Assembly: GCA_017590115.1 (NCBI GenBank)
Contig: JAGGNK010006559.1
Coordinates: forward strand, 8,793,784-8,857,783
Source of the DNA: Montifringilla adamsi
Taxonomy: Eukaryota > Chordata > Aves > Passeriformes > Passeridae
Direction of reading: 5' to 3'
DNA length: 64,000 nucleotides
Part shown: positions 12,067 through 24,700 of the stretch, piece after piece
Numbering within the stretch: the stretch's first letter is position 1
Layout of the letters: each line of letters opens with the position of its first letter
Translations under genes and position numbers: made by a program
Notes under the pieces: model-generated
The model's input: the letters and a program-made list of their open reading frames with translations, nothing else
Told to the model about the DNA's origin: nothing
Database searches by the model: none

Positions 12067-13689
12067 TATTTTAGGAAACGGAGGTACATCTACTTCTCTT
12101 TCAGACTGAGTTTGCATTCACTTCAATAGTAAAAACTATAAATCAGAAAGTTTGCTAGGGTGAAGATTGCACTACAGGTTTGGAGATTTATATCTCTGTG
12201 AAATGCTAAAATATGTAGTCAAAAATAGCAAAGTGAGAAAAGCACAGAAGGTATGTTGTAGTGAAACTTTGCTCAGAGTGTGGGTGGTTCTGTGGAACTA
12301 GCAGATATAGTTGGGAGATCATTGTAAGAGTGTTCCATAGTAGTGGGACTGAGGTGAAACCAGAATGATTCATGGCAGAAAAAAACTCCAAGCCGATATA
12401 TACCAAAGACTGATGGGAATATTTCTATTGCATCTTGGGCAGATAATTAGGCAGAAAGAGCTGTGGACAGGAATCCTCTAGTGGAAGATTATTTGCATAC
12501 TCTTCAGAAAAGGATTACCAGCAATGCCAAACAGGTGACTTTAGCCTCCAGTTGCTCACCAGCATAACTCTGCAGTGTTTATTTGCTTGCCTTTGTAGCA
12601 GGCTTTTGTTCAAATAAGAAATGATGGATAACATCCTTTAGCATTTTTATAAATATTGAGAACAACAATAAAAAGAATGTTTGGGGTTTTTTTTTCAAAA
12701 ATTACTGCAAACCATTTTCATAAAACAAGCATCTAAAATTCTATTAAAATCATACCTGGAAATGTATTATCTCATAAATGAGTTATTAATTAAAAACCTC
12801 TGACATTCACAAGATGAAGAAACATTTTCAACAGATAGCAATCCAGCTAATATGAAAGGCACACTATTTTATATCAGCTTATGGTTTAGTCAAAGCTTCA
12901 ATCACAATCTTAAAAATAGCTGCAGTGATAAGAATTGGACCCAGATGAGAATTTGAATCAAAGTAGGATAATAACATCATAAAACCTTTTTCAAAAGAGT
13001 GAAAAGATCTTGCATAAAGATTTCTTGCATAAAATCTGCAAATCTTTGTTTCATCCAAACAAAATTTGTGGGACTCTTTACAGTAGATATTTCAGCTAAA
13101 AAAACCAAGAGGGATAGATGAAGATTTGTGAGTAAGAGTAGACAATGAGTTTGCTTGGCGTGCATAGGGGTTCAGGTACATGGTGGTACTTTTGGCTTAG
13201 CTTTGGCTCTGACATCAGCATTATCTGCAGTCTTAAGATAGACACATATTGCACTGTTCTTTTTTTTTAATTATAAAAATATTGATATTTTTTACTGTGT
13301 TTGACAGATATAATATGTCATTGTTAGAACAAAGCTAAATATATAGTGAGCTAAATATGTAGCAAGAATAACTTTTCAATACCTAACAAGCCTAGTTCTT
13401 AACTTCAAAGAATGAAACATCCAGAGATTTACTTTATTAAAAATACAATAAACAAAAAGAAAGAACCCCTGAGACAACTCAAATGTCCATTGAAATTAAA
13501 CTGCAACATCTGATATCCCCTGAGTGACAAAACAAAAATCTCAAGTCTGAATGATCTAAAGTCCTACTGGTAAACTCAGAATTAATAAGTCCTTTAATGC
13601 CTGAAAATCCCTGCTTTATTCCCTACAGCAAGGTGTTTGACTTACTGATAGGTGAAATATTATTTATTAAAGTTCTAAAGAATCCTACT
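12067..13689. other. AT-rich non-coding DNA
   Basis: No gene or repeat family recognised. The short minus-strand open frames (12206-12406 and 12977-13165) have no domain. Confidence 0.6.
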
Positions 13690-14265
13690 CCTCTCTTGTT
13701 GCAGTGTGCTTTTTGTTTTATTAGTAGGTTTATTGTTTGATTTGTAATTTGGTAGTTTTCTTTGTTGTTTCCTTTTTGTTCCCGCCTTTTCCCAGATTTT
13801 TTGTCACTTTTTTTGTTATTAGTTGCTAGTTTCTATTTCCCCAAACTTAATCAGTTTACTGAAACTGTTCTCCTCCCTTGAAATTTTTATTGGTTTATAC
13901 ATTATATTCCCCTCCTGGTTTTTTACTCCCAATTCTTCTGATTTGTTAAAGATTGTACCCTCCTCTGAGACCTGCGCCCACATATAAGCTTCTGTTTGCC
14001 CCTTAGTCCTGGTCCCAGGGATGAAGAGGAGAAGATTCAGCATCAAATGAAGTTACCTTGGGACCCGTATGCTGCTCTGTGTTTAATGAAGCGCCAACAG
14101 CTGGTGGCTGGGATTCACAGGGCTCGAGGGGGATCCTCCGCCCCCTCCTCTTGTCATCAGCTAGCCAGGAGGAGCGGCGCTCTCTCTATCACTACATCCT
14201 TGCTAAGTAACAGAACAAGATGCGACACTCAGACTTTGTCTTGTTGCTGTTTTTTGGTGTGGTTT
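13690..14265 (-). other. Unidentified CpG-richer block
   Basis: The plus strand is pyrimidine-rich up to about 13960. It is followed by a short GC- and CpG-richer core (about 13970-14215) that stands out from its AT-rich flanks. Read on the minus strand, the core is followed by an ATTAAA (plus-strand TTTAAT at 14078-14083) and a 75-codon open frame (14046-13819). On the plus strand an open frame of 116 codons starts at 13996. Neither protein resembles a family I know. The layout would fit a retrovirus-derived insertion, a retrocopy or unique sequence, and I cannot decide between them. Confidence 0.3.
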
Positions 14266-16090
14266 GGCTGGTTAGTTTTTGGGTTTTTTTGCAACTTAAT
14301 GCAAAATTTTAAAACTTGCAACAATTTTCAGACCATTTTCAAATAATGCAATGGTGCAAACTTAGTGGAGCTGTATGTTTTAAAACTATAGTCTTGCTGA
14401 TGAATTAATGTTTTATATAAAGAATGTACTTACTAATTTCTTTTTAATTACAAATAAAGGTATTTTTAAAATAAATCAGTGTTATAAATATAAAATCATT
14501 ATTGGTAATAGTATTTGTGAAACAGTCAAGAAAGAAATAACTATTTGAGAGGGGAAAAAAAATCCGGTTGCAAAAGAGTAACAGTGTTTGAAATAAATAT
14601 TGTATACATGAAAGCACCTTGGAAGCAATATTTGTTGTTAAGTGGGTTGAAATACTAGTGAGAAAAAGCAGAACTTCTTTGCAGCAGAGGTATGACAAGA
14701 CCCTGCTCATCTCTGTGTCAGGTTACAATAGGCTGCAATACAATGAAGAGGTAAAAAAATTTTGACACATAAAACTATGTCATCCTTCCTGATAATTTAT
14801 GATTTAATGGCTCCTTAAATCCTCAGTCCTTTGTGTTCCTCTAGAATAGATGCATATGCTTCAGATATTTTTACAGTCTTTTCCTGGCTTCCATCTTCCC
14901 AGTCTTATCTAGTATGAGCCCCATGTCTGGCCAGTTTGGTCTAGGTGTCCCATGCAGACTTCCCTGCCATCCCTGAGATCATGAAGCCTTGGTGACTTGA
15001 AAATCTTCACCCACCACAGCAACAAGAGCACAACAGCTCTTCCAATCACACACAGAAAACCAGCTGGCAGTCTAGAAAGATTGTTTCCACAAATTAAGTA
15101 GACAAAATGAGATATGACCAGGATACCAGTTTTCCCAAAGCATAGATGTGGAATCGCTAATGACTGTGAGTGGTAGAATTCTCAGTTATGCTCATCTTGT
15201 AAGAACAATAAAGTCCACTTAAAAGCATGCTTCCTCTAAATGCCATGCTCTGGAATTTTACTAATACAATATTTTACAAAAATAAAAATATTTGTAAAAT
15301 ATTTTACAAAAAGAAAAATGTCACCTACTGAGTCAAGAACACCAGCAGTGCCTGATGTTGTCCTAAAGCATTTTAATTTATCTGAAGCGTAGAAGGGATT
15401 TAAACTTGTTTATCTTGAGTAATATGGAAACATCTAAAACCATAATAGATCAGAAGGTGGAAATTGTCCTTGTTATACTGAATTTACTGGTTAAATTATT
15501 TGACAGAATTCAAAATAAATAACAGTAACTCACACTCAAATGTCCGAATTTAGTGGGTTTAGGATTTGCTTTACAACTCATGTTACTTAAAAAATACATG
15601 TCTTTTGAAACCAGATATTGGAAGGTGGTAGAAGTTGCACTGGTATAGTAACACCAATTTTATTTAGACAAGTTGGAGGAGAAAAAATTTGTACAGAGTA
15701 TGCAAATTATTAATTTTATGCATGCTCGTTTCCTTCAGCAGGATTAAGCACTACTTTTATTGTTTTACTGAACTTGACTAGAGGCAGCTTCTTACAAAGA
15801 GTATTATTTAGATACGTCAGAAATATTTGATAAATTTTATATGTCATGTTTCTGTAAACATTTTAACTAATATCTTTACTTCTGTTTACATGGCTCAAAG
15901 GTTTAATTAATACATGAAAGTTAATCTGGATTTGCACATAAAGCATGAATGTCAAGCAGCAAAATACTCATGTATTTACTTGCTTGCTTATTTGCTTTTC
16001 TTCTCCTTTTCTGTCTCTTGTTCATTTGCTCATGTTAAATTACTTGTGGGCTAGGATTTCTTGGGGTTTTTTTCCTTGTTTTTTTTTCTC
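14266..16090. other. AT-rich non-coding DNA with a small hairpin
   Basis: No gene recognised. At 15269-15302 the word ATATTTTACAAA and its reverse complement form a hairpin with 12-bp arms, and a third direct copy follows at 15299-15310. Confidence 0.6.
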
Positions 16091-16215
16091 TTTTCTTTTC
16101 TTTTCTTTTCTTTTCTTTTCTTTTCTTTTCTTTTCTTTTCTTTTCTTTTCTTTTCTTTTCTTTTCTTTTCTTTTCTTTTCTTTTCTTTTCTTTTCTTTTC
16201 TTTTCTTTTCTTTTC
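16091..16215. repeat. (TTTTC)25 pentanucleotide array
   Basis: Twenty-five uninterrupted TTTTC units, 125 bases, followed by an imperfect T/C-rich tail to about 16265. The strand asymmetry is complete (pyrimidines on plus). The three open frames crossing it, reading FLFFSF-like or KEKKRK-like peptide, are translations of the repeat and not genes. Confidence 0.98.
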
Positions 16216-18566
16216 TTTTTTTCTTTTCTTTTTTCTTCTTTTTTCCTTTTTTTTTCTTTTATTTTTCAAATATATTATGACTACATGAACATTTATTTTT
16301 CTGTTTGATAAGACTAGAATTAAAGGACTATGTACCCACAGTTTTTTACTTACCTATCATTATAAAGATCAATAAATACCTTTTATGCTCTTTAAAAAAG
16401 TTTGAAAAGCAGCTAAAAGCCAAGAGATGGGGCAAGGTTAAGACTTATCAAGAGTTTCAGTTGTATATATAAAATCACTGTGGGTCTGATGCCCCACTAA
16501 AGTCCAAGGGCTCCCAAGTCAGTTCTCTGCAAGAATGTGATAAAATCCACCATAGGTCTACAGCATATCTATAAGCTGTCTGATATTTTTATTGAAAAAA
16601 GTTATGGCAAATACATTGCAATCAAAGAAGCCTCTCTGAAGATCTGCAAATCACCCACCTGAGAGAGTCCTTGTTTGAAAGAACTCGCAAATTTTTCATG
16701 ATACCAACAATGCTGTGATGAAATGTAATTCACATGCACTTTTCTAACCTTCTGGAAAAAAAAATATATAAAACTGTACTAGCTTTACAACTACATGTAA
16801 AAAACCACAAACTAAATTACTTTGTAAAAACTATGAAGGCTTCTTCTACCTGGGAAATAAAGATCAAGGTTAAGAATGAATATGTTTTACCTCACAGTTT
16901 GGTAAATTTCTCAGCAAATGAGCCCTTTAGATCCGTGTGTATAAATGAAGCCACAGGAGTGGCACAGGAAGTTCACCTTTTCTCCCATACTTAGGTGACA
17001 CCTTTTAATTTATACCAGGTAGGATATTCATAGTGCAGTCTTGGGTCTAATTTCTACCTTCTAGCATCACTGCTAAAACACATCATCATGACTAATGAAT
17101 GGCCGCCTACTGATCTGTAGAAACTGTGCTATTGATTACTCTAGGAAATGAATGGATATTATTTGTGGGAATGTATTGATAAGAAAAATTACTCCAATAT
17201 TAGCCTTCTAAGCTATTAGTGATTTTTTTTCTGAAAGCTGTGATTTGCCGCTTTGGAATCAGAGAACAGATCTGCTGTAGGGAAAAGGAAAACAGATATT
17301 TTATGAATGCACTCTGAAGTCAGTAAATGCTGATAGTAAGGCCATAAATTCTATTTGCATCCCCAGCAATAGAGGGGTTTTTACCAGCTTAAAAAACCCA
17401 CCAGGTAATTTCTTTATTTCACAGTTTTAATGCCACTCATCCTTGTCATGGTCTGGTTTTGAAGGTTTCTAGTTTTGTTTTGTGTTGTTTGCAGAGCCAG
17501 TCCTTTGATTCAGAAAAGAGCTGGTTCTAATACCAAGGGCGGAAAGACAGTAGGACTTTTCAGTAATAAGGAACAACACCTTAAATGCACATGCTTTGGT
17601 ACATCCCTGTTTCTCTTCTCTGTACATCCTTGTCTGCAAGCATCAAAACAACCCAGTCAAGTATCACAAGTTATTGCACATTTATGATATCCTGCCTCTT
17701 GAAGTTAGTTTTATTGCTTTTCTAAATACTTGTTTTCCATGAACGACAAAAAGATTTGCTTGTGACAATCCTGACATCCTCAGCACTCACTGTGATGGGT
17801 GATGTGGTGAATGAATCTGAATTGCAATGCTCTTCTTGACTGTTTTGCTCAGTTAAAATAGAGAGTACTGAGCGCATTTGCATTAAGCATAGTCTCTTTC
17901 AGAAGAAGAAATGAACACTTGGAATTTGAAGACTGTCAAAAGCATATTTTGTTGAAAGGGAAGTCTTTAAATTTTGGCATGCTTCACTAATGGCTTTTCC
18001 TGACAGATTTCTTTCTGGGCATCCATTTTCTACTTTTTAATATCTTGTCTCTTAGACTTTAAATCTTACATATTGTCCTTTACCCAGAAGAGAGAGATTT
18101 CAGCTACTGTTGGCTTTGCTGTTAAATTTTACACCTCAGCAATACTAAAATATCAAAGAAGCCATTTTATGGCCTTTTAGCAATGTAGATGGATGGATTC
18201 AGATCAGAGAAATGGATTTGGCCATAGAACTCATCTAACATATGCCCTTATTTAATTGATTATAGATCCAATAAATTCAAAATACACGATTGGAAATTGG
18301 TGTTAAACTTGAATTCCATTTATGTGGCTTTGTTTGTTTGTTTGCTTGTTTGGGGCTTTTTTTGTAGGTCACTGAAACACTTAAAAGATTCTGAGGTTTA
18401 AACCACTGGTGCCCATAGTTAATAGAAAAGACTTGCAAAGCAGAGGTGTGATGAACCACCAGTGCAAAGCACGAATAACTTGCTAATCCCCTTGACATAG
18501 GATATTACTCTAAACTTGCCCAGCTTTGATATATTGCAATATGTATGACTATAATTTTCTATCCTT

Positions 18567-18567
<1 letters not shown>
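16216..18567. other. AT-rich non-coding DNA with a weak exon-like open frame
   Basis: No gene recognised. At 17495 a T/G-rich acceptor (TTGTTTGCAG) precedes a plus frame that stays open for about 64 codons to a stop at 17687. No domain or polyadenylation signal supports it. It is noted only because it is longer than its neighbours. Confidence 0.45.

Positions 18568-18603
<36 letters not shown>
18568..18603. repeat. (GT)18 dinucleotide microsatellite
   Basis: Eighteen uninterrupted GT units. Likely length-variable between individuals. Confidence 0.98.
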
Positions 18604-18604
<1 letters not shown>

Positions 18605-21603
18605 TAGGATAAGTTTTATATTCAGTGTTGTGGTCTATAGAGGGGAACAAGAAAAGGTGTTGAAATAAATATATTTGTCACAATGAAACTGTTACCTCTC
18701 TTCCTTCAGTGTAACACTCTTCCTTCAGTGCTTTGTGACTAGGTTTTATAAATCAATTCAACAGCACAACCCAAAAGAAGGCAATTACTGCTCTCATCAT
18801 TTGAAATGACAGAAATAAGGTTAACACTGGTAACACTAGATCTAGGGTCCAAGCTCCTTAGTGCAGGTTTCCTGGAGAAATTGCGTTTCCAACTACAGAA
18901 ACACAGTAAACATCATCACTTGAAATTATTAAAACTCACACTTCAGATTCCAAGTGTATGCAGCAGAATGTTAAAGAGGCAATTAAGAAATCATTTATTT
19001 TATGTCTTACCTTTGAAGTATTAGGACATTAGCACAGATAAATGTTCTACTTTTATAGAAGCACTTTGATTTCAATAAATAATAGCATAAATAAAACATC
19101 TAGGAATTGCCTTATCTCTGACATCTTCATCAAGACATGCTTGCCAATCTGACTTGTATTTCCCTCCTAACACCTTCTAACAAAATATGATGTATTGATT
19201 TCTTTTGGAACAATGCCTAGTAATTTCACCTTTGACGAACTGACAACTTCCAAATGAAAATGTATTTTACTGCAGAAGTACACAGATCTTCACAGCAGGG
19301 AAAATGTAATTTAAGGCACACTATTTGTAAGGCAGCATTCTTCATATGAGTGAATGAAAACACCACAGGCGCAGTACATAGTTCTTTTTGTGGTTCACTT
19401 AGTGAAGGTAAGCTGACCTCTTCATTATGTGTTAAAGAACAATGTTTTGCGGACTTGTAAAATTCCTTGGTAAAGAAGAAGAGAATAGTTAAAAGTGTAA
19501 CATTAATAAAGACCAGTAGCTCTCTGGGCTTCACAAAAAACAATTGCTGACACTTTGGCTTTTTGCAGTTTCTTATCAAATATAGTTAGATTTTTTAGGT
19601 GTTAAGCAGGTTCCCTCAGATGATGATTGTTGTATTTGAAACATCAGAGAACCAGGGTAGATGTGTGAAAAAGTGCTAGATGAGCGAGAAAGAGGGAGGA
19701 CAGACAACAAAAGGAATTTTCATGGATTTTTTTGTTGCCTTACAGTTTAGTGATTTGTAAATGACTTGTGTCTGCAGTTTCTTTCGTTTTAAAATTAATT
19801 ACTTGTGTGTCTCTAACAACAGTCAAAGTAATTAAACAATCTACTATTCTTTTGGACTCGAGGTAAAAAGGAAGTAAATTAACATATCTTTGATTAATAT
19901 TTTGCACTATATTGCTCCCACAAAGAAAATAAGAAGCTTTCTGCCCTATGTTGCAACCAGAGCGTTTGATCTGGCTTACCTGAGAGGACTCAGCAGACAA
20001 GACACACAAAGTGGTTCTTAAAATTCAATAGTATGTAAAAAGGTAGGTCATTAACATGCAAAGAAAATTTGCTGTTCACTAAAAGCTTCAGTAAGTTCTT
20101 TATTTTCAGAGGTGGTTTTGCCAAACTTTCAGTGACTTGAAAAAGATCAGCTTCCATAGTTTGTGAATTCATCTATTCAAAGGAGAACAAAATGGACACA
20201 GAGTAAGCATAGCATTTAAAAGTATAGGTAGCTTCTCAGTATTTTGGCCTTTATGTCTAAGTTTATGACAGGGAGTTTCTATGTCTGAATCCTGTGCCAT
20301 TTTGACAATGGAAAACTGTGGTTAATTTTAAAATACTTTTTTTATGTCCAGTCACACCTCAATGTCAGTGTTTGTTACTCAAAAGTTTGCTAGGGGCATA
20401 CCATATGTATGGAACCAATGACTCATCACTCACCTTTATTTTTTCATTACAAAAGGAAAGCCTCAGTATTAACACAGTTAAAATGATTGAACAAAAATTT
20501 CCCAGCCTGTCCTTTCCTCTGGTGTATGGCCACATTCCACGTTTTGACTGGCATTTTGTCTCTCTTTCATGAATGAGAGGCATAAAAGCATCCTCAGTAT
20601 CTCCTTCTGAAATATACATATATGAAGTTTAACGTGATGTATTCTTCCTCCCTCTCTTGGGTCTGCTTTAAGAAATTTTTATATGTGTGGGAGTTTTTAA
20701 TTGGGTTTTTTTGTTTGGTTTGAGTTTTTTCCCCTTTTTCTCACTGTCCAAGCTTCCCCCTCAGAGACTTTGTGCTAAAGCCAAAGACTCACACAGTTGC
20801 CTGCCAGCCCCAGCTCCCTTCAAGAGCTGCCATTTGTCACCTCCTGAGTCCCCAGCCCGGGAAGACCTTCACCACATAGGGGATCATAAACTGGAAAAAG
20901 AGAGACCACTATCACTCTTTGGCAGATGTTAGCAGTTTCTATTGGGCAACATAAGGCCATAACTACAGACTAATTAGTTCTATCAAGACTTTGTTTTGCC
21001 CTCCTGTAAAACGAAATTCACATGTGAAATATTAAACTCTCCATACCATGAAATTCCACGAGAGATTTCTTGTTTTCTGAATCATATTTTGGCAAACTGC
21101 AAAGCAAAGCAAATTGATATTTTGACAGATGTGCTCTTTTAATTAGTTGTTTCTTCACTTATTTTATACATTTTTGCACTTAAAATTGCAATTTAGTTCA
21201 CAAGCATGTAAAACTCTCCAAGTAATAAGGAAATAACTCTCAATCATTCTTTCTGCCTACCACTTCAAAGTGCTGTCTAGACCCATATTTCAAACTTCTG
21301 GATGGTTTATTCAATCATTTTATGCTTTAAATATCTGTATTTCCTATTCTTGACAAGTTTTTGAAAAACAGGTAGAAAAAGAAACATCTCAGCTAAATAA
21401 GGCAATCAAAGGCTCAGTTTGAGGATTTCAGAAATCAAAAGAATAAATACAGAAGTCAGTCAGATTAAGAAACAGTAGTCAGGAAGAAATCATTGCTCTG
21501 CAATTGGTACCAAATGAATTTTTAAAAGCATTGTAAGCACATTACTTTTTGTGTCAGTCCAAATCTGTGTCTGTGCTGAAGTTTCTCTGCTGCTGTTTTG
21601 CAG
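18604..21603. other. Non-coding DNA with a small GC-richer patch
   Basis: No gene recognised. About 20740-20880 is clearly richer in GC than its surroundings, but I recognise no family in it. The longest open frame is minus 19226-19579 (117 codons). It has a hydrophobic run in the middle and no domain I know, and it most likely arose by chance. Confidence 0.5.
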
Positions 21604-21722
21604 AAAGCAGAATCCTGTGGATCCCAATTACCGGCCTTTTCTGCAGGCTAACATCACAGAAGCTGAAAATTTGGAGTCACCTACTTTATCTCTGAGTCTT
21701 GTCTTTGAACTACAGTAATAAA
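21604..21722 (+). other. Candidate 3'-terminal exon with stop and AATAAA
   Basis: A good acceptor (TTTCTCTGCTGCTGTTTTGCAG, about 21582-21603) is followed by a plus frame starting at 21605. It stays open for 37 codons (beginning KQNPVDPNYRPFLQ, ending VFELQ) and stops at TAA 21716-21718. The stop overlaps an AATAAA polyadenylation hexamer at 21717-21722. I recognise no family in the peptide. A 3' UTR so short that the hexamer overlaps the stop is unusual, and an open run of 37 codons in one of three frames is not rare. Alternatives are a non-coding RNA exon or chance. Confidence 0.22.
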
Positions 21723-24700
21723 GGCCAATTTCTGTCATTATTTCTTAACAAGTATCTGCAGAATGTAGGAAATTTTTGAAGACATGTCAGTTTCCTGTAG
21801 AGTTAAATAGAATTATTCAGCTGCAGAGACTGTATTGTGAATAGTGATATATACACTTTTTCATTGGTGGAGCGTGGTGAGGCATGACTCAAACCCAAAG
21901 CCTACTAAGCTCATACTGGTTTAACAAGTACTGTGGGTTTCCTACTGCTGCTTAAATTAATGAAAAGAAATTCAGGAAAAAGGTGTTGAAGACAGCAAAA
22001 TATTGTACCTTGGTGGATCTTCTTCGTCCTAACCACATGGGTCCTTGCCAACATCTCGAAGACTAATAATCTTTCTCACAAATGTACTTAAGCCACAGTA
22101 ATTTAGTACTGCTATGCATCTGTAATTTTTAATTATCTGTTTAATCAGGCTGTGAATAAACTAAAGTAGGTTAATTTGAAAAATCCTATTTGGACGAAGT
22201 GTTTTGACTGGCTTTGAAACATAGCCAGCACCCAGTGAGATTATAGTAATGAGAAAAGATGGATTTTTTTTTTTCTGGAATTTGTGCTATTAATTTGGAT
22301 ATCCCACAACATCACTTCGCATATTTCAGGAGACTGACATTTATTATTTTCAGTCAATGTGTCACATGGTGGCAAAAAAGCAATGACTGGTGAAAGTCTA
22401 TATGTGATGGAGAAATATTTATGGTTATGGATTATATCTTTCCAGTCATGTCTGAAACTTTGCCCTTCCAGACAGCCTACTTGGTAAAACTGTGCTGCCT
22501 ATCAATGTGATGTGAACAAGTGCTGTACCTGCTTTATCCAGTTTATAGGCTGAAGAAATCTGTTATTACACAGCATCTTTTGACTACTTGAAGACTGTTC
22601 GTTTGCATGTTATTAAGGTGTAATAATAGACTCATGTCTGTAATGTATATTGTTAATCTTGATGTTCATTATCTCCACTGCACGCCTCCAGGGACTGCTA
22701 TTTACACTGCTATGGAAATGCTAATTAATTTCTATATTCAAAATGTCAGAAACTAGCTTCTCATTTACAAAAAAGTATTGTACTACTTATATTGTCTTAG
22801 AAGAAAACTGGGGGAAGGGAAAAATACTTTTTTGAACTGCAGGGTGGAGAGAAAATTGAAGTTTAAATCACTCTGATATCTGCACTATACTAAGCATTCA
22901 CTACATCACAAAATGCAGTGAAGCCCTACTTTCAGACTGAAGACCATTGTGTTTTCTAGTCACTATTCAAGCTGCAGGAATTGAATGTGTTTCACTGAAT
23001 ATATTTGTGTGTGACTGTAAATTTATGGATAGAAGAAAAAGGTTGAGAATGTATATCAGCTAAATGCCTCCTTCCGGTTTCAGACACTGTTCCTGTATTT
23101 TCTCAGCTACCACTGGATATATCAAATAATGATAAAAATCCACCTCAGGTTTGAGATAAATAATTCACTGAAATTATTGGTGTGTGCAAGTATTTGGGGA
23201 ATAGAGTTTTGCTGTTTTCTCATATATGTGTGAGTACCCTCACTGAGCCACTATAAAAAAAAAAAAAAAGTTCTTAACCTTGAAAAGGATGGGAATTTGT
23301 CATTTCATACATCCCTACAGTTATACTTCATAGGTATTTCAGAAGAAAGGTGAGAGTAAGAAAACCAGGTAGCATACATATATTTAGGCTGAAAGGAGAA
23401 AAATCTCAGAAAGGAAGATGCAGCATCAATTTTCTTTGATGTTATACTATCATATTTTAGGAGAGGATGATCAGAAACCTTAAAAACCTTCACATGTATA
23501 GCAAGGTAATAACAGCACGTTGCTGGGTTTTTTACTTGTACTATACATATGGAAGTATATAGTATATAGGAAATAAATTAAAAATATTTTAAAAATGGCA
23601 ATACAGTAGCCTTCAATATTTAACAGAATATTTTTCTAATCAGCAAATATTTTAACCACCTTACATCTTTAACTCTACTTAATGTATTGAAGTATACAAA
23701 TTTCTGTGTTTTGTGAATGAAACATATAATGTAGTGAATGCTTCTGATAAAGCTTTAATCCAACCCAAAACTTACCAGCTACGTTTCAAGATAGTATAAA
23801 ACAAGACAAATATAATTGTTTTGATTTGCCTTACCAGAAATGAGTTAGGTTTCTTGTTGGCCAGGGGGCCACTTTGTTTCTTCTGAAATCTAAATGCATT
23901 TAGGAGATGCGATGTCAGACAAGGCAAATGCAATTATAAATTACTGTCTTCTAAAATGTTCCAGTCTCATTTATGTGCAAGTACTTGTGAAAAAAAAAAC
24001 CCAAAAAAACTGAACCCCCCCCCCAAAAAAAAACAAAAAAACCCTGTTAACTAATCTTTTCTCGCTCACAAAAGTGCTCAGTAATAGAAAGGGTTTGATG
24101 GAATGTCTGGTAAATTCCAGACATTTCTGAAGTTGCAATTCTGCGTCATGAAAGAGACAGGGGAGGTAATTTAGAGCATAAAACAAGAAACAAATTTAGA
24201 GAACAAACTCTGATGTTACTTCACAAGCCTTTTAAAATGTGACTGAAAAATATTTGCATAAACAGGACCATAATCATATATGAATGATTTTCAAAAGCAC
24301 AGAAATGGAGGTGGGTGCTCAGTTAATATGATTTTTCACTAAAGAACCTTGTGGAAGTACAACAAAATACAAAAAAAAATATGCTATTCAGCACTAAGAG
24401 ACAGCTTCTCTTCAGATACTGTTAGTCTTGAGATACTACTTGATTGTAGTATAGAAAAACATACTTTGCTATGACCTTATCTATGCAGGGGAAAAAATGT
24501 ATGTGTGATGTGAAAAATAACAAAAAGCTACAGCATGTTATACAACAGATATGGACCAGATTTGAGTTCTTTACACACAGAAGGTACCTAATAAACTTTA
24601 AAAGCTCACAAAGCACAAACCACCAAAGGATTCCACAAACCACCACAATCCAACAGAGAATCAACCTATAATTAAGTAGTTTAAATTGCATTAGCACATA

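Noticed and set aside
15945..16288. Phe/Leu/Ser-rich and Lys/Arg/Glu-rich frames of 72-111 codons
   Set aside because: Translations of the (TTTTC)n array.
19226..19579. 117-codon minus frame with a hydrophobic run
   Set aside because: No domain, splice context or codon bias to support it. One such frame is expected by chance in 64 kb.
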